Under the pieces are notes generated by a model, which worked only from the letters and a program-made list of their open reading frames with translations, was not told where the DNA came from and searched no databases. The position numbers and the translations under genes are program-made. From NCBI RefSeq assembly GCF_900166655.1, contig NZ_FVZB01000006.1, forward strand, positions 1,302,001 through 1,366,000: a DNA stretch of 64,000 nucleotides, read 5' to 3'. Source of the stretch: Halobacillus hunanensis. Lineage in GTDB: Bacteria > Bacillota > Bacilli > Bacillales > Halobacillaceae. Of this stretch, positions 26,211 through 35,712 are shown piece by piece (position 1 is the stretch's first letter; every line of letters starts with the position of its first letter).

Positions 26211-27428
26211 TTATTGCTGTGAGCCTAACGTTACAGTAACTGTATTCTTTTCTCCATCCCGATAATATGTGATTTCCATTTCATCACCAGGGTCTTTCTG
26301 TTTATAAAGATACTTGCGTAAGTCGATGATATCTTCTACCGGCTCACCATCGACCGCTGTAATGACATCAAGTGGTTCTAAACCAACTTTATCGGCAGGT
26401 GACATTCTCGTAATACTTCGAATGTATAAGCCGCCATTCACATCTTCAGGTAAATTCAAAGTGTTTCGCCATTCAGAAGTTGGAACTTGCGATAATGAGT
26501 AGGCTTCGATTCCTATGAATGCCCGATTAACTTGTCCATACTGCTCAAGCTCTGCGATGATCGGTTTAACTGTTTCAATTGGTATAGCAAAACCGATGCC
26601 TTCTACAGCTGACTGAGCGATTTTCATGGAGTTAATTCCAATAACTTGTCCTTCTATGTTTATAAGTGCTCCTCCACTGTTTCCAGGGTTAATGGCTGCA
26701 TCAGTTTGAATAACTTCTGATTGCCAGTCTTTTTGGCCGTCTCCATTAAAATCCTGAGGAATTGCCCGTTGTTTCCCGCTGATAATTCCTTTAGTGACGG
26801 ATCCAGCAAAGCGAAGGCCTAAAGGGTTTCCAATTGCAATAGCTGGTTCTCCTACTTGTAAGTTGTCAGATGAACCAAACTCAGCAACTTTCTTCACATT
26901 TTCACTCGACATCTTAAGTACAGCTAGATCAGTAAATACATCCCCGCCGACCAGCTGTGCCTTCTTCCTTGTACCATCGGAAAGAACGACTTCGATTTCG
27001 CTAGCCCCTTCAATGACGTGATAATTCGTCACTACATAGGCAGTGCCGTCTTCTTTCTTATAAATAACGCCTGATCCAGCTCCTGCCTGCTCAGGATCCC
27101 CTCTCTGCTCCCAGAAATTTTGCTGAGATTGGAGGTTGATAACCCCTACAACTGCAGGAGATACTTCTTCCACCACTTTAGTAATTTGGCTTGTTACATC
27201 TAACTCAACTGTTTGTGCGGGATCTTCATTAGGAGTACCCCCATCCTCAGCTGATTGTTGTTCATTTGGAGTAATATTATATGGCAGTATGTTTGTCTGG
27301 ACCAGCGCCGGTAAAGCGAGCAGCACGAGAACTGCACCAAGAACGACTCCAACGATCGTTGGCATAACAAAGCGACGTCGACCTTTTTGCCGCTGATTGG
27401 CTGGTGAATGATCGTCATAATAACCCAC
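26211..27428 (-). CDS. htrA: HtrA-type membrane-anchored serine protease with PDZ domain
   Basis: Envelope quality-control protease (YyxA/HtrC-like). From GTG at 27428 it has 405 residues: a short cytoplasmic start, a membrane anchor at about 20-45, a polar linker, a trypsin-like domain with catalytic H137 (TNYHV), D167 (FTDLAVL) and S251 (NPGNSGGAL), and a C-terminal PDZ domain (about 300-400). AAGGTGG lies 5 bases before the GTG; an ATG at 27449 with its own AAGGA is a real alternative. It closes the wal operon, as in B. subtilis, which ties it to wall stress. Confidence 0.9.
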   Translation of the reverse strand: MGYYDDHSPANQRQKGRRRFVMPTIVGVVLGAVLVLLALPALVQTNILPYNITPNEQQSAEDGGTPNEDPAQTVELDVTSQITKVVEEVSPAVVGVINLQSQQNFWEQRGDPEQAGAGSGVIYKKEDGTAYVVTNYHVIEGASEIEVVLSDGTRKKAQLVGGDVFTDLAVLKMSSENVKKVAEFGSSDNLQVGEPAIAIGNPLGLRFAGSVTKGIISGKQRAIPQDFNGDGQKDWQSEVIQTDAAINPGNSGGALINIEGQVIGINSMKIAQSAVEGIGFAIPIETVKPIIAELEQYGQVNRAFIGIEAYSLSQVPTSEWRNTLNLPEDVNGGLYIRSITRMSPADKVGLEPLDVITAVDGEPVEDIIDLRKYLYKQKDPGDEMEITYYRDGEKNTVTVTLGSQQ

Positions 27429-27506
27429 GTTTTCCACCTTTCCTTTCATTTCGGCTTTCCTTCTACCTATCTTATTGTTACCTTATCCAAACCCATTTAA
27501 AACCTG

Positions 27507-28301
27507 CTATACTTCATAAATTGGTGTGGCCTGTGCCGGATCGGTATCGTGAAGCTCAATACGTGATCCAATCTCAAAGCCACGCTCCTCCAATACGTTC
27601 TTAACGGACATACGGGCTAAATCCTTCATGTTATTATCGAGACTCAAATGTGCTAGATATATCCGTTTGGTCCGATCCGTTAATATATCAGACAGAGCAA
27701 GAGCAGAATCCTCGTTAGACACATGGCCTGAGTCGCCTAAAATTCTCCGTTTTACATTCCATGGATATCGCCCCATGCGTAACATACTCACATCATGATT
27801 GGATTCAAAAATATAAGCATCAGCATCCTCAACAGTCTTTTTGATTCGTTCAGAAACATACCCTAAATCAGTAACAAGCGCCACCTTTTTCCCGTTGTTG
27901 CGAAATGTATAAAACATAGGTTCTGCTGCGTCATGTGAAACAGCAAAGGACTCAACATCTATTCCGCCAAACGATTTCGTTTCCTCCATATTAAAGTGAA
28001 ATTTCTGATCTACAGATAGCTTGCCAAGTTGTCCTTCCATTGCATTCCATGTCTTTTCATTTGCATAAATAGGCAGCTTATAACGGCGGGCCACGATTCC
28101 AAGGCCTTTGATATGATCACTATGTTCATGGCTGACCAGAATTCTGGTCAGCTCTGTCGGATCCACATCCACTTGTTCCAGTAACCCTTCAATCCTTTTC
28201 CCGCTAAGACCAGCATCGACCAGGATCTTCTCTTCTCCAGATTCTATATAAAAAGCATTCCCCGTACTTCCTGATGCTAGTACGCTAAATCTTAATGTCA
28301 T
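27507..28301 (-). CDS. walJ: WalJ metallo-beta-lactamase-fold hydrolase (YycJ)
   Basis: A 264-residue MBL-fold protein of the wal operon. Metal-ligand motifs are [10 protein letters not shown] near residue 58, and a conserved [13 protein letters not shown]-terminus is typical of YycJ. Family members show exonuclease-like activity on DNA and have been tied to coordinating division with replication; the in vivo role is unsettled. The ATG at 28301 has GGAG 9 bases upstream; an in-frame ATG at 28316 lies too close to its purine stretch. Confidence 0.9.
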   Translation of the reverse strand: MTLRFSVLASGSTGNAFYIESGEEKILVDAGLSGKRIEGLLEQVDVDPTELTRILVSHEHSDHIKGLGIVARRYKLPIYANEKTWNAMEGQLGKLSVDQKFHFNMEETKSFGGIDVESFAVSHDAAEPMFYTFRNNGKKVALVTDLGYVSERIKKTVEDADAYIFESNHDVSMLRMGRYPWNVKRRILGDSGHVSNEDSALALSDILTDRTKRIYLAHLSLDNNMKDLARMSVKNVLEERGFEIGSRIELHDTDPAQATPIYEV

Positions 28302-28322
28302 ATTTAGACACTCCATCTCCCT

Positions 28323-29207
28323 TTATTCTTCAGTGTTTTCTCCTTTGTTAGTTATAACGCTTTGACTATTCTTCGATTTAATCTCTTCGAATCCATTCAT
28401 AGTTTTTTGAATAAACTCATTTTCATCAAGTTGTAAATAAATGGGTTTGGCTGCCAGGGCAGAATAGAAAGCATCGTCATTACCATTAATGGTCACTTTC
28501 CATACAGGAGCGAATAATTGATCACTCGCTTTTCTCCCAGGATCTAGACTATATGCTGAATAGTAGCCAATCGACATGTCTGTAACTGTATCTCCCTCAT
28601 TTATAACTCCATCCGTATATAACCGTTCTACCACTTCCAACGGGTTAATTAATTCTTGTTTCTCCTCCCCTGACTGATTCAGTACTTTCAGATGAACAAG
28701 CTGATAACCCGTCATTTTGCCGCTTTCAATATGAACAATCAGCACTCCTCCCGAGTTATAATACACGGTTCGTGAATTCGCCTTTTGGAAAAAAACCGCC
28801 CTGCCCAGCTCTTCATTCAAGTTCCAAAAAGAATATTGGCTGCTAAATGGCACATATTTGCTGACAACTCCTGCAATTGTCTCTTCAGTTACTGCAACAG
28901 GCTCATCTAAAGTCGAGGTTAAAAGGTTCTTGTTATATACTTTAGCCGTCTGACCCTCAAGTTCCCTTATCACGTCAAGCTGATCTTCAGAGAAGTCATC
29001 CGCAGAAGCAGTGATTAAACTTACTGTAGGTGCTTCTTCTGGTACATTATTGGAAATGGTTATATCTGCGTTATTTAAGCTCGTTTCATATTGGGAATCT
29101 CCAATGGTTTGAATACTCGTTTGCTTATCCAGAAATTGCTGAAGAAGGAATAAATCGAGCACAAGGAAACTAAAGATGAACAACGTTTTAATTTGTCCCC
29201 ATTGCAC
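28323..29207 (-). CDS. walI: WalI (YycI) regulator of WalK
   Basis: A 294-residue single-pass membrane protein: hydrophobic helix at about 7-25, then a large extracellular domain. It fits YycI by position, size and topology. In B. subtilis and relatives WalH and WalI associate with the sensor kinase WalK and restrain or tune it. It overlaps the walH end by 20 bases, implying translational coupling. Confidence 0.88.
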   Translation of the reverse strand: MQWGQIKTLFIFSFLVLDLFLLQQFLDKQTSIQTIGDSQYETSLNNADITISNNVPEEAPTVSLITASADDFSEDQLDVIRELEGQTAKVYNKNLLTSTLDEPVAVTEETIAGVVSKYVPFSSQYSFWNLNEELGRAVFFQKANSRTVYYNSGGVLIVHIESGKMTGYQLVHLKVLNQSGEEKQELINPLEVVERLYTDGVINEGDTVTDMSIGYYSAYSLDPGRKASDQLFAPVWKVTINGNDDAFYSALAAKPIYLQLDENEFIQKTMNGFEEIKSKNSQSVITNKGENTEE

Positions 29208-30525
29208 CAGCTATCCCTCCTTCCCCTTCGATTGATTCTTCGACCTCTTTCCAGCTGCCATTTTCTAAGACAAACCATTTAGGAATTAGGGAATAGCCCC
29301 CATATCCCCCACTTTGCTGGACAAGCTTATAGCCAATTTCAATATCTTCAATAAGCTTGACATTATATTTCCGTGATTCATTAATAAGGGCAATAATGGT
29401 ATCCCCTGATGAAAGTGAATATTTTGCCCCGGATTTATTAATCGAGGGCTCTAGACGAACCAAAGGTCGTGCATATCGTTTTTCTTGACCATTTTGATAA
29501 TCTACTTTAATTGTATGAATGTTACCTTCACTTGCCAAAACTGGTAAATGTTTTAGATACATATAATAGGTAATCGATGTGTTCGCTGTCGACAAATCAC
29601 CAATTCGGAACGTGTCTGTCCACCCATCATGTGCATTGACGAAGCTGATACTCTTCTCTAATACCTCATAAGAGCTCATGGCTGTCTGAGGAGAAGGCTC
29701 CCTGGGCAACCCAGAAAAAACCATTCGCTTCCCACCTTCTATCACCTCTAGATTACTAAGAGAATCAGTAAGTCTTTGTTCTACTCTCGGAGCAGGGATA
29801 TCCTTAACGATAGAGGGGTCTTCAAATAAAGTGTTCTTCAAAGGCGCAACCCGAATAGATGTAGTATCTAAAATATGCCAAGGAACTTTAGTTTCCCCCT
29901 CCGGTAAGAAAATTCGCTTTTCTCCATCACCAGTAAACATAACTTGTTCACTTACCCCTTCAGTAGTGGCGATTAATTTTTCCAGCTGATATATATTTTC
30001 GCTTCGAAGTGAGGCCCCATATGCGAGAGCGTCCTCCGATTCGGGCTTAAAGAAGACATCTACACCGCCATTGTCATTAATAGAAAAAAAGATCCTCCTG
30101 AATTCACCTGAAGAAGGTGGGAAATCCTGTTCACCAAGTGTAAAGATGTTTTTAATGGCCTGAGCAGGAATATTCGTTGGAAAAATAACCTCCATCATAT
30201 TGGCCGCTTCAGGAACATCACGGTTTTCCTCTGTGTGAATATTAAACAATGTCCAATTTTTCATGAGTTTGTAAGTATTCTCGCGATCTTTTCCATCTTC
30301 AAAAGAATAATGAGCTCCGTTCCTATGGAATACAAACTGAGAAGGAGCGATTAAGGAAGACATTTTAACCTCCTTACCGCCAATTGTGGTCTCTTCTACT
30401 ACATTTTCACTGTCCTCCCCTACCTCATCCGTGATAGGCTGATAATTCCATAAACCGACAGTTAATAACAAACTAAAACAAATAAGGATTAATAAAATGA
30501 TGGACTTAAGTGTTTCAAATTTCAT
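29188..30525 (-). CDS. walH: WalH (YycH) regulator of WalK
   Basis: A 445-residue protein with one N-terminal membrane helix (about 7-25) and a large extracellular domain, matching YycH. It acts together with WalI on the WalK kinase through transmembrane contacts. The ATG overlaps the walK stop codon by four bases (ATGA arrangement), so translation is coupled. Confidence 0.9.
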   Translation of the reverse strand: MKFETLKSIILLILICFSLLLTVGLWNYQPITDEVGEDSENVVEETTIGGKEVKMSSLIAPSQFVFHRNGAHYSFEDGKDRENTYKLMKNWTLFNIHTEENRDVPEAANMMEVIFPTNIPAQAIKNIFTLGEQDFPPSSGEFRRIFFSINDNGGVDVFFKPESEDALAYGASLRSENIYQLEKLIATTEGVSEQVMFTGDGEKRIFLPEGETKVPWHILDTTSIRVAPLKNTLFEDPSIVKDIPAPRVEQRLTDSLSNLEVIEGGKRMVFSGLPREPSPQTAMSSYEVLEKSISFVNAHDGWTDTFRIGDLSTANTSITYYMYLKHLPVLASEGNIHTIKVDYQNGQEKRYARPLVRLEPSINKSGAKYSLSSGDTIIALINESRKYNVKLIEDIEIGYKLVQQSGGYGGYSLIPKWFVLENGSWKEVEESIEGEGGIAGAMGTN

Positions 30526-32363
30526 TTTTTCCGCCTCCGCTTCTGACTGATTAGCGGAAGTGTAAAGAAGACGGTAGTCCCCTTACCTTCTTGGCTTTTC
30601 GCCCAAATTTGACCATGATGGGCTTCAATTATTTCCCGGGCAATAGCTAGTCCAAGTCCTGTACCACCCATTTCTCTTGACCGTGCTTTATCGACCCGAT
30701 AAAAGCGGTCGAATATTTTATCGACTGTGTCGGAAGGCATACCTAGTCCCTGATCCGAAATGCACACTTGAAGATGTTTATTAACCGGCTGCGCTTGAAA
30801 GGTAATGGTTCCTCCCTCAGGCGAATACTTAATCGCATTAGAAATCACATTGTCTAGCACTTGTGTAATTTTATCTTTATCGATCCATACATAGAGGTGT
30901 TGCTTGGAAAGTTCCCGTTGATGAGCTATGTTTTCGTCCCGATTCATCTCAAAGCGATCTATAATATGTCCGAAGAAAGGGACAAAATCAACTTTTTCCT
31001 TAAATAGTCCAGTATCTTGCTTACGCTCCATTTTCGACAATTGAAGCAAATCATTGACGAGTCGAATCATTCGATCTGTTTCATTTTGAGTCACATCTAA
31101 GAACCTTGGTGCAATTTCTTCGTCCTTCCACGCACCGTCTGTCAATGCCTCAATATAGCTCCGCATTGTTGTTAGCGGAGTGCGGAGTTCATGTGACACA
31201 TTCGACACAAATTCCCGTCGCTCCTGTTCTACTTTTTCTTGTTCAGTTACATCACTAAGTACAGTAATAAAGCCATTCATCTCTTCATTTTCGTCTTGTA
31301 CCACAGAGAAGTTAGCTTTTAATAGAAGGTGCTGATCTTCCTCACTCAAATCAATAATCACTGAACCAATGGAATCAATCTCTGACACTTCGCCGATCTG
31401 ATCTGTTAAGTCCAGGATATCAATTAAGGATTGTCCTTGGACTTCTTCAAAACTTTGTCCAATCAGTTTAGACGCTGGAGCGTTCATTAATGTTACAGCT
31501 CCTAAACGATCTGTTGCGATAACTCCGTCTGACATGTTTGAAAGGACAGAACTAAGTTTCCTTCGTTCTCCCTCCGTGGTGGCTTGAGATAACTTTAATT
31601 TATCCGTCAAATCATTAAAAGCTATCCCTAATTGACCGATCTCATCATTTCCATGCACCGTTACTTTTTGCGAGAAGTCCCCCGTAGACATCACAAGAGC
31701 CTGTCTTCGCATCGCAGACAGAGGTTTCGTGATGGTCCGTGCGACCAAAATTCCAAGTAAAGCAGTAATCGTAATAGCCAGCACTGCCCCAGTAGCAAAA
31801 ATATTATTGATCGTCTGAAGCTGTCCATAAACTTCACTCATATCAGCTTGATAATACACGGCACCGAGTGCTTGTTCTTCATTACTACTAAGGATAGATG
31901 TTGCCCCTACCAATAAGCGGTTGCCCGTTTCACCATCCTGCCTCATAACTGGTGAAGTATCGGGAGAGGGCAATTGTAAAGCAGAGGTGATGCGAGGATT
32001 AATGACTTTCTTCCCAACATTTGAATTTCTTAACTCTTCATTTTGTTCTGCAATGATTCGTCCATTACTATCTACCACCAAAAGTTTTTGGATGTCAGAT
32101 TTGTCAAAATCCTGAATTAAATTTTGCACGTCTGACTTGAGACTAGGATCTGTTTCGTCCCGTTCTAATTGAAAGGAATTTTGCAGGCTATAAGTAAGAG
32201 AGCGAATCGTCCCTTCAATGGAATTTGTAAAATTATCCGTAAGCTGCTCCTCAAGCTTATCAACAAAGTACGCCCCAATCACCTGAATACCTAGCAGGAG
32301 TAATAAAATATAAACAACAATAAGCTTCAGCCTGACTGACTGAAAAAAGCTCACTTTCTTCAT
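30522..32363 (-). CDS. walK: WalK (YycG) cell-wall sensor histidine kinase
   Basis: Essential sensor kinase controlling wall hydrolase genes. The 613-residue protein has two membrane helices (about 13-33 and 186-208) enclosing an extracellular domain, then HAMP (about 209-262), PAS (about 266-375) and a kinase core. The phospho-accepting histidine is H391 (VSNVSHELRTPLTTM); N, G1 and G2 boxes appear as NAIKYSPEGG, DQGLGMP and GGTGLGLAI. It is translated just downstream of walR (6-base gap). Confidence 0.95.
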   Translation of the reverse strand: MKKVSFFQSVRLKLIVVYILLLLLGIQVIGAYFVDKLEEQLTDNFTNSIEGTIRSLTYSLQNSFQLERDETDPSLKSDVQNLIQDFDKSDIQKLLVVDSNGRIIAEQNEELRNSNVGKKVINPRITSALQLPSPDTSPVMRQDGETGNRLLVGATSILSSNEEQALGAVYYQADMSEVYGQLQTINNIFATGAVLAITITALLGILVARTITKPLSAMRRQALVMSTGDFSQKVTVHGNDEIGQLGIAFNDLTDKLKLSQATTEGERRKLSSVLSNMSDGVIATDRLGAVTLMNAPASKLIGQSFEEVQGQSLIDILDLTDQIGEVSEIDSIGSVIIDLSEEDQHLLLKANFSVVQDENEEMNGFITVLSDVTEQEKVEQERREFVSNVSHELRTPLTTMRSYIEALTDGAWKDEEIAPRFLDVTQNETDRMIRLVNDLLQLSKMERKQDTGLFKEKVDFVPFFGHIIDRFEMNRDENIAHQRELSKQHLYVWIDKDKITQVLDNVISNAIKYSPEGGTITFQAQPVNKHLQVCISDQGLGMPSDTVDKIFDRFYRVDKARSREMGGTGLGLAIAREIIEAHHGQIWAKSQEGKGTTVFFTLPLISQKRRRKK

Positions 32364-32369
32364 ATAACC

Positions 32370-33074
32370 TTACTCCTGCTCTGGGTTTCTCAAATAGTAA
32401 CCAACTCCACGCCGGGTCACAATCCATGCTGGATTACTCGGATTCTCCTCAATTTTCTCACGAAGACGACGAACTGTAACATCAACTGTACGAACATCTC
32501 CGTAGTAATCATACCCCCACACTGTCTCAAGCAAATGTTCACGTGTCATCACTTGTCCAATATGACGGGCAAGGTAATGCAGCAATTCAAATTCACGGTG
32601 CGTAAGTTCAATATAGGACCCATCCCGAGTGACTGTATAGGCATCAGGGTGAATAGCTAAACGCCCGATCGTAATGTCTTTCGATTGTTGAGACTGATCC
32701 TCTGGCTCTTGCTGATGTCTGCGCAAATTAGCCTTTACCCTGGCAATCAGCTCACGATTACTGAACGGTTTGGTCACATAGTCATCGGCACCCATCTCTA
32801 AGCCTAATACCTTATCGATTTCTGCATCTTTTGCTGTCAGCATTATAATAGGCATCGTGTGATTTTTACGGACCTCACGACACACTTCATTCCCATCTTT
32901 ATGAGGCAGCATAATATCAAGCAAGATTAAATCAGGGTCTTCTTGATCAGCTTTTTGAATGGCTTCATCCCCATCATAAGCACAGACCACATCATAACCC
33001 TCTTTTTCTAAGTTAAATTTCAATATATCTGCAATTGGCTTTTCATCGTCTACTACTAAGATTTTTAGCGCCAT
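32370..33074 (-). CDS. walR: WalR (YycF) OmpR-family response regulator
   Basis: Essential regulator of wall metabolism. From ATG at 33074 it has 234 residues. The receiver domain carries D9/D10 (VVDDE), phospho-acceptor D53 (LLDIMLP) and K in [10 protein letters not shown]; the C-terminal winged helix contains [18 protein letters not shown] and [15 protein letters not shown] nine bases upstream is a weaker start. First gene of the wal operon. The leader carries a terminator-like hairpin at 33173-33210. Confidence 0.95.
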   Translation of the reverse strand: MALKILVVDDEKPIADILKFNLEKEGYDVVCAYDGDEAIQKADQEDPDLILLDIMLPHKDGNEVCREVRKNHTMPIIMLTAKDAEIDKVLGLEMGADDYVTKPFSNRELIARVKANLRRHQQEPEDQSQQSKDITIGRLAIHPDAYTVTRDGSYIELTHREFELLHYLARHIGQVMTREHLLETVWGYDYYGDVRTVDVTVRRLREKIEENPSNPAWIVTRRGVGYYLRNPEQE

Positions 33075-33172
33075 ACTAGTCACTTCCTTTTCATCTACTT
33101 CAATTCTTTCCCTTATTTTAACTTATTTACAGCCAAATGTCTTACTTCAACTGAAATAACCTTCCTGCATAG

Positions 33173-33210
33173 GAAAAAAGCGCTGGCCTTGAGTGTCTTG
33201 GCACTGCGCT
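33173..33210 (-). terminator. terminator-like hairpin in the walR leader
   Basis: Read on the minus strand, AGCGC and GCGCT plus an inner GCC/GGC pairing form an interrupted stem followed by TTTTTT. It lies about 100 bases upstream of walR and about 70 bases past the separate terminator of the preceding gene. It could be an attenuator or the end of a small transcript. Confidence 0.4.
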
Positions 33211-33281
33211 CTGAGTTGTGGCGAGCTTCTTGTATGCTGTTTATAGCATAGGTAAACATTTTGATATTATCTTGTACAAAC

Positions 33282-33310
33282 AAAAAACCGCTATGATGCA
33301 CATAGCGGTT
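33282..33310 (-). terminator. terminator of the M23 endopeptidase gene
   Basis: AACCGCTATG and CATAGCGGTT pair around a short loop; the minus-strand side runs into TTTTTTG. It follows the stop codon at 33317. Confidence 0.88.
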
Positions 33311-33316
33311 CGTCTA

Positions 33317-34720
33317 TTAAAAATATGAAAGAGGATTTTGTAAGGAACCATCTTTATATACTTCAAAGTGCAGGTGTACCCCTGTTGAATCTCCAGTCGT
33401 TCCCATTACTCCGATCGCGCTTCCTTTTTCAACAGTTTCCCCTGGACTTACACTAATGGACGCTAAATGAGCGTAAATGGTTTTATAGCCATTATTATGA
33501 TTGATCACGACTTTATTCCCATAGTCGCCATCATTTCCTGCTGAAACAACGACTCCATTGTCAGCTGCTTTAATCGTATGGTCGCTCACTCCTGAGATAT
33601 CAATCCCTTTATGAAAGTCGCCCCATCTTGAGCCTTGCTCACTTGTAATCGTCCCGCCTACAGCCGGCCATGCAAATTCTCCAGTCCCTTGTGATGGTGT
33701 CACTTTTGTTCCTTTTAAAATGATTTCTTTAACGGGTTCTGTAATGACTTCTTCATCCAATGTTTTCTCTTTGATTACATTCCCGTTTTTCTCTTTTAAG
33801 GAAAAATGGACTTCCTTTTTCCCTTCCTGTCCCTCTTGTTTTACTTCTGTTTCACCTTTGCGAAGGTCATCTGTTTCAACAACCTTCGTCTCGTAAGAAA
33901 TTGTCTCTTCTTTGATCCCTTCTTCTGTAACAAGAACCTCTGTTAACGGTTTAAACTCTGTCACATTCAGTTCTTGTCCAATCTGTAAAGGTTCCCCTTT
34001 ACTTAGTTCAGGATTCAATTCAAATAATTTCTCCTTGGGGAGATCATACTTAGAAGATATTTCACTAAGTACTTCACCTTTTTCGACGGTGTGAAGAGTT
34101 TCTTCCGGTGTCCCTTTTTGTAAAATATTCACGGCTTCATCTACCGTTACAACTTCCCCGAGTTTTACTTTTTCTTCTTTTTTTGAAACCTCGTGAGTAA
34201 GTTTAACGTCTATTATAGTAGAATCATCAATTTTCAGTTCTTCACCATTCTCTTTTCTCTCTTTTAAGTTACGAAGCACTTCTTCATCGACATATTGTGC
34301 TTTGTACTGTTGGACAGCTTTCTGAGCTTTTTCTTCACTTGGAAGATAAGCTACGGTTTGATCACCGACTTTTAATGCTACAGCATCGGCCACAATAGTG
34401 ATATCGTTTTTGATAACATTCATAACTTCTTTATTATCATGAGAAGGTTTAAACATTTTTTCAGGTACGTAAACGATATCTCTTTTTGTTGTAACCTGAA
34501 GATGATTACGATTTTCCTGGGCTTGGTTCAAGCGTTGACCTACATAGTTTTGGACGACTTCCTTTTCGTCCACTACTCCTACATGTTTATCCCCCATATA
34601 TACGTGGTAGATAGTTTCCAGATTGCCTTCAGCATATGATGTAGCCCCAAGGCTCAAACCAAATCCAAGCAAAGTCATTATGGCGACTTTTTTCCAAATA
34701 CCAGTCGTCTGTTTCACGTT
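33317..34720 (-). CDS. secreted LysM-G5-M23 peptidoglycan endopeptidase
   Basis: A 467-residue exported wall hydrolase: signal peptide (about 1-31), an N-terminal region of about 170 residues, a LysM repeat (about 218-260), a G5 domain (about 262-340) and a C-terminal M23 zinc peptidase domain (about 350-467) with HKGIDIS, NHNNGYKTIYAHL and HLHFEVYKDG. It should cut peptide crosslinks in the wall. GTG at 34720 is used because GGGGG lies 8 bases upstream; the longer frame starts with TTG. Its position beside walR suggests WalR control, but I found no clear WalR box. Confidence 0.88.
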   Translation of the reverse strand, partial: NVKQTTGIWKKVAIMTLLGFGLSLGATSYAEGNLETIYHVYMGDKHVGVVDEKEVVQNYVGQRLNQAQENRNHLQVTTKRDIVYVPEKMFKPSHDNKEVMNVIKNDITIVADAVALKVGDQTVAYLPSEEKAQKAVQQYKAQYVDEEVLRNLKERKENGEELKIDDSTIIDVKLTHEVSKKEEKVKLGEVVTVDEAVNILQKGTPEETLHTVEKGEVLSEISSKYDLPKEKLFELNPELSKGEPLQIGQELNVTEFKPLTEVLVTEEGIKEETISYETKVVETDDLRKGETEVKQEGQEGKKEVHFSLKEKNGNVIKEKTLDEEVITEPVKEIILKGTKVTPSQGTGEFAWPAVGGTITSEQGSRWGDFHKGIDISGVSDHTIKAADNGVVVSAGNDGDYGNKVVINHNNGYKTIYAHLASISVSPGETVEKGSAIGVMGTTGDSTGVHLHFEVYKDGSLQNPLSYF

Positions 34721-35165
34721 CCTTTCCCCCAAATCAATTCTCTATCTCTCTTTTTTTATAGTTGACACCTTTTTCAAGGTATCATAACTAAACATGATTC
34801 GACAGGATATTTAAAAGATGTAAACAATTTATAATATTGCTTCCAAAATTCTCTTATAAAGGGTAATCAAATTCCCGAAAGGTGTACTTTTACACAAATT
34901 AATGGATTTTTCATCCATTATTATTGCGCTAATGTTACATAAATCGACAAAAGGAGAAAATAGTCTCTCTTATAGGTGTTTTTGTCGGGTTTACGCAGCC
35001 CATAATCGAATCCACCTGGCTCCATTGAGGAACATAAATAACCATAATGTCCCACATTTAATTTATTTAATGAAGGAATGAGAAAACTTAAAAATAAAGT
35101 AAGCGATCACTACAGGTGGCAAAGACGAGGGCAATAGTAAGTCCCTAACTATTGTTCCATAATAA
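34721..35165. other. long upstream region of the M23 gene, function unknown
   Basis: About 440 bases without a gene. On the minus strand there are local stems, for example CAATAGT/ACTATTG at about 35133-35156 and GGGctgcgtaaaCCC near 35000, with a locally G+C-richer core. I looked for the c-di-AMP (ydaO) riboswitch and other wall-related leaders; fragments resemble it but the conserved core is not convincing. Confidence 0.35.
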
Positions 35166-35194
35166 AAACGTCCGTGAGCAAGTCACGGACGTTT
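35166..35194 (-). terminator. terminator of the tRNA operon
   Basis: ACGTCCGTGA and TCACGGACGT pair; the minus-strand side continues TTTTTATT. It lies ten bases beyond tRNA-Phe. Confidence 0.9.
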
Positions 35195-35203
35195 GTTTAA
35201 TAG

Positions 35204-35519
<316 letters not shown>

Positions 35520-35535
35520 AATGTTTTATGTAAAA

Positions 35536-35612
35536 TGGCGGTCCGGACGGGACTCGAACCCGCGACCTCCTGCGTGACAGGCAGGCATTCTAACCAGCTG
35601 AACTACCGGACC
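35536..35612 (-). tRNA. tRNA-Asp (GTC)
   Basis: A 77-base gene including encoded CCA. Acceptor GGTCCGG/CCGGACC with discriminator G, D arm GTTC..GAAT, anticodon arm CCTGC/GCAGG with loop containing GTC, and T loop GGTTCGAGTCC. First gene of the tRNA operon. Confidence 0.97.
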
Positions 35613-35634
35613 GTTTCTTACGGCAACGATATTT

Positions 35635-35663
35635 ATCATATCATAGAGCTATACAAACAGCAA
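35635..35663 (-). promoter_or_regulatory. promoter of the tRNA operon
   Basis: Minus-strand -35 TTGCTG (35658-35663) and -10 TATGAT (35635-35640), 17 bases apart. The predicted start is about 16 bases before tRNA-Asp. Confidence 0.7.
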
Positions 35664-35712
35664 TAGATTTTTTGATAGTCCTTTCAAAAGAGAAATTGGA
35701 AGGGGGACCCCT

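Noticed and set aside
33113-33301. 62-codon minus-strand frame between walR and the M23 gene
   Set aside because: It crosses a terminator and a hairpin and has no ribosome site or family match.
34709-34722. TGTTTCACGTTCC near the M23 gene start as a parS site
   Set aside because: Only one half matches; the second half differs at most positions.
34721-35165. c-di-AMP (ydaO) riboswitch upstream of the M23 gene
   Set aside because: Short resemblances exist, but the conserved core and order of elements are missing; kept only as an unexplained leader.
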